From contig CALSSE010000001.1 in the NCBI GenBank assembly GCA_943788935.1, positions 1 through 64,000 on the forward strand: DNA of 64,000 nucleotides. Direction: 5' to 3'. Below the pieces are notes generated by a model, which worked only from the letters and a program-made list of their open reading frames with translations, did no database searches and was not told where the DNA came from. Source of the stretch: an uncultured bacterium. GTDB taxonomy: Bacteria > Myxococcota_A > Bradymonadia > UBA7976 > VGTA01. The position numbers and the translations under genes were made by a program. This document shows, piece after piece, positions 61,334-64,000 of the stretch (positions within the stretch are counted from its first letter, which is position 1; the number at the start of each line of letters is the position of its first letter).

Positions 61334-62818
61334 ATGAGTACTATTTTTTCGGGCAGTTCTTACGATTTCACCGCTTATACTGACGCCAAAAATTGGATCG
61401 GAGGAGAGTGGGTTGACGCTCAAAACAGCGACACATTAGATGTCATTAACCCCCGATATGGCCGCTCGATGGGTGCAGCAGTGATGTCGGGAGCAGAAGA
61501 TGTGGCTATGGCTGTGGCCGCTGCCAAGAAGGCTTTACCTGAGTGGCGGGAGCGACCGATCCGCGAGCGTGGACAAGTGCTTTATAATCTTCGACAGTTG
61601 ATGCACACTCATATCGAGGAGCTGACTTGGTTAGTCTCCCATGAGAATGGGAAGACCTATGGAGAGGCAAAAGCAGAGGTCCTTAAGGCGATCGAGTGTG
61701 CAGAGTATGGTTGCTCGCTTCCCAATATCGCCGCTGCCCCTCAGCTAGAGGTGAGCCGTGGCGTAGAATGTCGGATCGTCTATGAGCCAGTGGGGATTGT
61801 CGCTGGGGTGACCCCCTTTAATTTCCCTCTCATGGTCCCGCTGTGGATGCTACCGCAAGCGTTGGTAGGCGGAAACGCGTTTATCCTCAAGCCCTCTGAG
61901 CAGGTACCGCTCAGCTGTATTCGCTTGGCAGAATTGTTGCAAGAGGCAGGTCTACCCGATGGCATATTCAATATCATTAACGGCGGCCAAGAGAGCGTTG
62001 AGGCTCTCTGTGACAGCGAAGATATTGACGCTCTAGCCTTTGTGGGCTCTACTCGAGTAGCGAAAATAGTCTATGGTCGCGCGGCACAGACAGGGAAGAG
62101 AGTCCTCTGTCTAGGTGGCGCTAAAAATCACCTGATCGTTGTTCCTGACGCCGACTTAGAGCTCACCGCTCAAAATGTCACAGCTTCGTATACCGGTTGC
62201 GCTGGTCAGCGCTGTATGGCTGCTTCTGTGTTAGTGGCTGTCGGAGATGTGGATCATATCATCGATGCCGTGGTTGAGCAGTCTGAGCAGATCAAGCTCG
62301 GTGAAGACCTCGGGGCGATCGTTAATGAAGCGTCAGTGGAGAGAATCACTCGTTATATTAATGAGGCTGAGAGTCAAGGGGCTAAGATCCTTGTCGATGG
62401 TCGTGGCGGAAGTTTAGAGGAGGGCTATTGGGTAGGGCCGACCTTGATCGATGGGGTGAGCCCTGATATGCCAGCGGCGAAAGAGGAGATATTTGGTCCA
62501 GTTCTTTCTATCGTTCGCGTGAATAATCTCGAAGAAGCGATCGAGTTAGAGAACAGCAGTGAGTATGGTAACGCTAGCGCGGTGTATACGACTAGCGGTG
62601 ATGTCGCCCGAGAGGTCATGGAGCGAGTGTCTGCGGGTATGTGCGGCGTAAATATAGGTGTCCCTGTGCCTCGTGAGCCTTTTGGCTTTGGCGGTTGGAA
62701 CGACTCTAAGTTCGGTCATGGTAATATTACCGGCTGGGACGGCTATCGTTTCTGGACTCGACCGCGCAAGATCAGCTCAAAATGGGCAGTGCAAAAAGAT
62801 ACTAACTGGATGTCTTAG
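61334..62818 (+). CDS. mmsA: CoA-acylating (methyl)malonate-semialdehyde dehydrogenase
   Basis: MmsA converts malonate or methylmalonate semialdehyde plus CoA and NAD+ to acetyl- or propionyl-CoA with CO2 release. The ALDH fold and the subgroup features are plain: GVTPFNFPLMVPLWMLPQAL, AFVGSTRVAKIVYGRAA, CLGGAKNHLIVVPDAD (with Cys-Leu-Gly-Gly-Ala-Lys-Asn in place of the usual Glu motif), and the catalytic Cys in GCAGQRCMAASV. I chose ATG 61334 with GAGGG upstream; a start at 61301 would add eleven residues. Lying between hydA and an omega-aminotransferase, it completes the route from beta-alanine or 3-aminoisobutyrate to acyl-CoA. Confidence 0.93.
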   Translation: MSTIFSGSSYDFTAYTDAKNWIGGEWVDAQNSDTLDVINPRYGRSMGAAVMSGAEDVAMAVAAAKKALPEWRERPIRERGQVLYNLRQLMHTHIEELTWLVSHENGKTYGEAKAEVLKAIECAEYGCSLPNIAAAPQLEVSRGVECRIVYEPVGIVAGVTPFNFPLMVPLWMLPQALVGGNAFILKPSEQVPLSCIRLAELLQEAGLPDGIFNIINGGQESVEALCDSEDIDALAFVGSTRVAKIVYGRAAQTGKRVLCLGGAKNHLIVVPDADLELTAQNVTASYTGCAGQRCMAASVLVAVGDVDHIIDAVVEQSEQIKLGEDLGAIVNEASVERITRYINEAESQGAKILVDGRGGSLEEGYWVGPTLIDGVSPDMPAAKEEIFGPVLSIVRVNNLEEAIELENSSEYGNASAVYTTSGDVAREVMERVSAGMCGVNIGVPVPREPFGFGGWNDSKFGHGNITGWDGYRFWTRPRKISSKWAVQKDTNWMS

Positions 62819-62830
62819 GAGGGATTGTTC

Positions 62831-64000
62831 ATGGACACGCAAGAGATGATCGAGCTCTGTAAGCAGCACAGCATGTACACGTGGACCGCGAGCGGCGCGG
62901 TCAACCCGATCCCCATCGAACGAGCCGAAGGGATCTTCATGTATGAACCCAGCGGTAAGCGTTATTATGACTTTAATTCGCAGCTTATGAGCGTGAATAT
63001 CGGTCACGGCCACCCTAAAGTTAAAGCGGCCATGAAGGCGCAGATTGACCAACTCCTCTATGTCTTTCCGGGGACTGCTACCGAGGTACGAGCGCGGGTC
63101 TCTAAGAAGCTCGCTGAGTTACTCCCTGGTGACCTCAACACCTTCTTTTATGCTCTCGGTGGGGCTGAGGCTAATGAGAACGCGATCAAGGCGGTGAGGC
63201 AGTATACCGGGCGACAGAAAATCATCAGTCGTTACCGCTCTTATCACGGGGCGACGAACGCTACGATGCAGCTCACCGGTGACCCACGGCGACTCGCCAA
63301 TGAGCCCGGAGGGCCTGGGTTCATTAAAGTGATGGACCCTTGGCCTTATCACTACTCTTTTGGGGAGACGGAAGAGGAGATCACCGCTCGTAACCTCCTA
63401 TATGTGGAGGAGGTGATCATGTATGAGGGGCCCGATAAGATCGCTGCTATGTTTGTGGAGACTGTCACTGGAACAAATGGGGTTCTACCCCCTCCTAAGG
63501 GCTACTTAAAAGGCCTGAAGGCGATTTTGGAGAAGTATGGCATCCTCTTGGTCTGTGATGAGGTCATGGCAGGCTTTGGGCGGACGGGTAAACTATTCGC
63601 CTTTGAGCATTTTGATATCATTCCCGATGTGGTCACCTTCGCTAAGGGGATCACGAGCTCCTACATTCCTCTTGGAGTGATGGCGGTGAGTGACCCGATC
63701 GCTCAGTATTTTAAAGAGAATGTTTTTTGGGGAGGTCTTACATATAATTCACACGCCCTCTCCTTGAGAACCGCGGAGGCGGTGATCGACGTGATGCTCG
63801 AGGAGGAGATGCTTGAGAACGCGACCCGGTTAGGTTCAGTCATGCGCTCGGAGATGGATCGACTGCAAGCTAAACACCCCTCGGTGAAGGAGGGACGTTG
63901 TTTAGGTCTCTTCGGGATGGTCGACCTGCGCAAGAACAGTGCGGGGGAGAGGATGGCGCCTTATAATGGGACGAGTGAGGCGATGCAAAAACTCGGGGCC
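62831..64000 (+). CDS. class III (omega) aminotransferase, cut by the right edge
   Basis: The frame starts at ATG 62831 (AGGAGGG upstream, 12 bases after mmsA) and stays open for 390 codons to the end of the window. PLP-enzyme motifs are GGAEANENAIKAVRQYTGR, RYRSYHGATNATMQLTGD, LLVCDEVMAGFGRTGKLFAFEHFDIIPDV and the Schiff-base Lys272 in FAKGITSSYIPLG. The last GRTGK region and length suggest a beta-alanine/taurine:pyruvate-type transaminase. In this operon it would turn beta-alanine or 3-aminoisobutyrate into the semialdehyde used by MmsA. The C-terminal domain, and whatever follows (perhaps beta-ureidopropionase), lies outside the window. Confidence 0.92.
   Translation, partial: MDTQEMIELCKQHSMYTWTASGAVNPIPIERAEGIFMYEPSGKRYYDFNSQLMSVNIGHGHPKVKAAMKAQIDQLLYVFPGTATEVRARVSKKLAELLPGDLNTFFYALGGAEANENAIKAVRQYTGRQKIISRYRSYHGATNATMQLTGDPRRLANEPGGPGFIKVMDPWPYHYSFGETEEEITARNLLYVEEVIMYEGPDKIAAMFVETVTGTNGVLPPPKGYLKGLKAILEKYGILLVCDEVMAGFGRTGKLFAFEHFDIIPDVVTFAKGITSSYIPLGVMAVSDPIAQYFKENVFWGGLTYNSHALSLRTAEAVIDVMLEEEMLENATRLGSVMRSEMDRLQAKHPSVKEGRCLGLFGMVDLRKNSAGERMAPYNGTSEAMQKLGA

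Overview
The window looks like the chromosome of a flagellated, Gram-negative, myxobacterium-like (deltaproteobacterial / Bradymonadales-type) predator or saprophyte with about half G+C by eye. This placement is inference. It rests on the many lipoproteins with MopE-like CDGIDNDCDG motifs, the Myxococcus-type cysteine-rich repeats (CGDG...EECDDGN), the di-heme DUF1111 proteins, the YfbK-type VWA protein, a HEAT-like protein family typical of that group, and flagellins. No rRNA, tRNA, CRISPR array, IS element or prophage was recognised.

Layout. 1-2257: a gene fragment at the left edge, a small lipoprotein, and an IF2_N-like/coiled-coil gene whose DUF2325-like 3' half is wrecked by frameshifts. 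2636-10332 (+): thiL, two overlapping CNNM/CBS (CorC/HlyC) membrane proteins, a duplicated HEAT-like protein, a beta-propeller-like exported protein and a frameshifted phosphotransferase. 10459-13844 (+): mpl (peptidoglycan recycling) overlapping a membrane-anchored MutS-like ATPase, convergent with a MATE exporter. 15526-18774 (-): a MopE-like lipoprotein, a PI-PLC-like lipoprotein and an Alr4036-type flavoprotein. 19022-23097 (+): a heme-c/copper monooxygenase lipoprotein, a small partner lipoprotein and a Gly-rich lipoprotein. 23174-31050 (-): a kinase-phosphatase fusion, a CitMHS transporter, a methyltransferase, a VWA protein and an exported Ala/Pro-tailed protein. 31373-40677 (+): bifunctional PutA, an ABC ATPase with a permease-binding-protein fusion, an acidic repeat protein and a four-heme tandem DUF1111 lipoprotein. 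40733-47056 (-): a flagellin with TPR and coiled-coil neighbours, then two redox lipoproteins (cytochrome-rhodanese, and thioredoxin-like with about thirty pentapeptide repeats). 47224-51910 (+): a frameshifted M16 peptidase, an Ig-like lipoprotein and a ureohydrolase. 51926-57440 (-): a giant repeat lipoprotein and a flagellin carrying an HExxH peptidase domain (flagellinolysin). 57630-59537 (+): a metzincin lipoprotein and a HEAT-like lipoprotein. 59762-64000 (+): dihydropyrimidinase, malonate-semialdehyde dehydrogenase and a class III aminotransferase cut by the right edge, together most of a reductive pyrimidine / beta-alanine catabolic operon.

The most interesting items are the proteolytic flagellin beside a metzincin lipoprotein, and a shared lipoprotein design in which the lipidated cysteine is followed by a species-specific A-G-[D/E] repeat spacer and then a redox or binding cargo domain. 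Others are the kinase-phosphatase fusion, the permease-binding-protein fusion, the acidic SDYNEDE-repeat protein with a two-hairpin leader, and a set of unusual perfect palindromes around the pyrimidine operon. Two otherwise conserved genes carry single-base frameshifts, one in a six-A run, so some apparent pseudogenes may be assembly errors.
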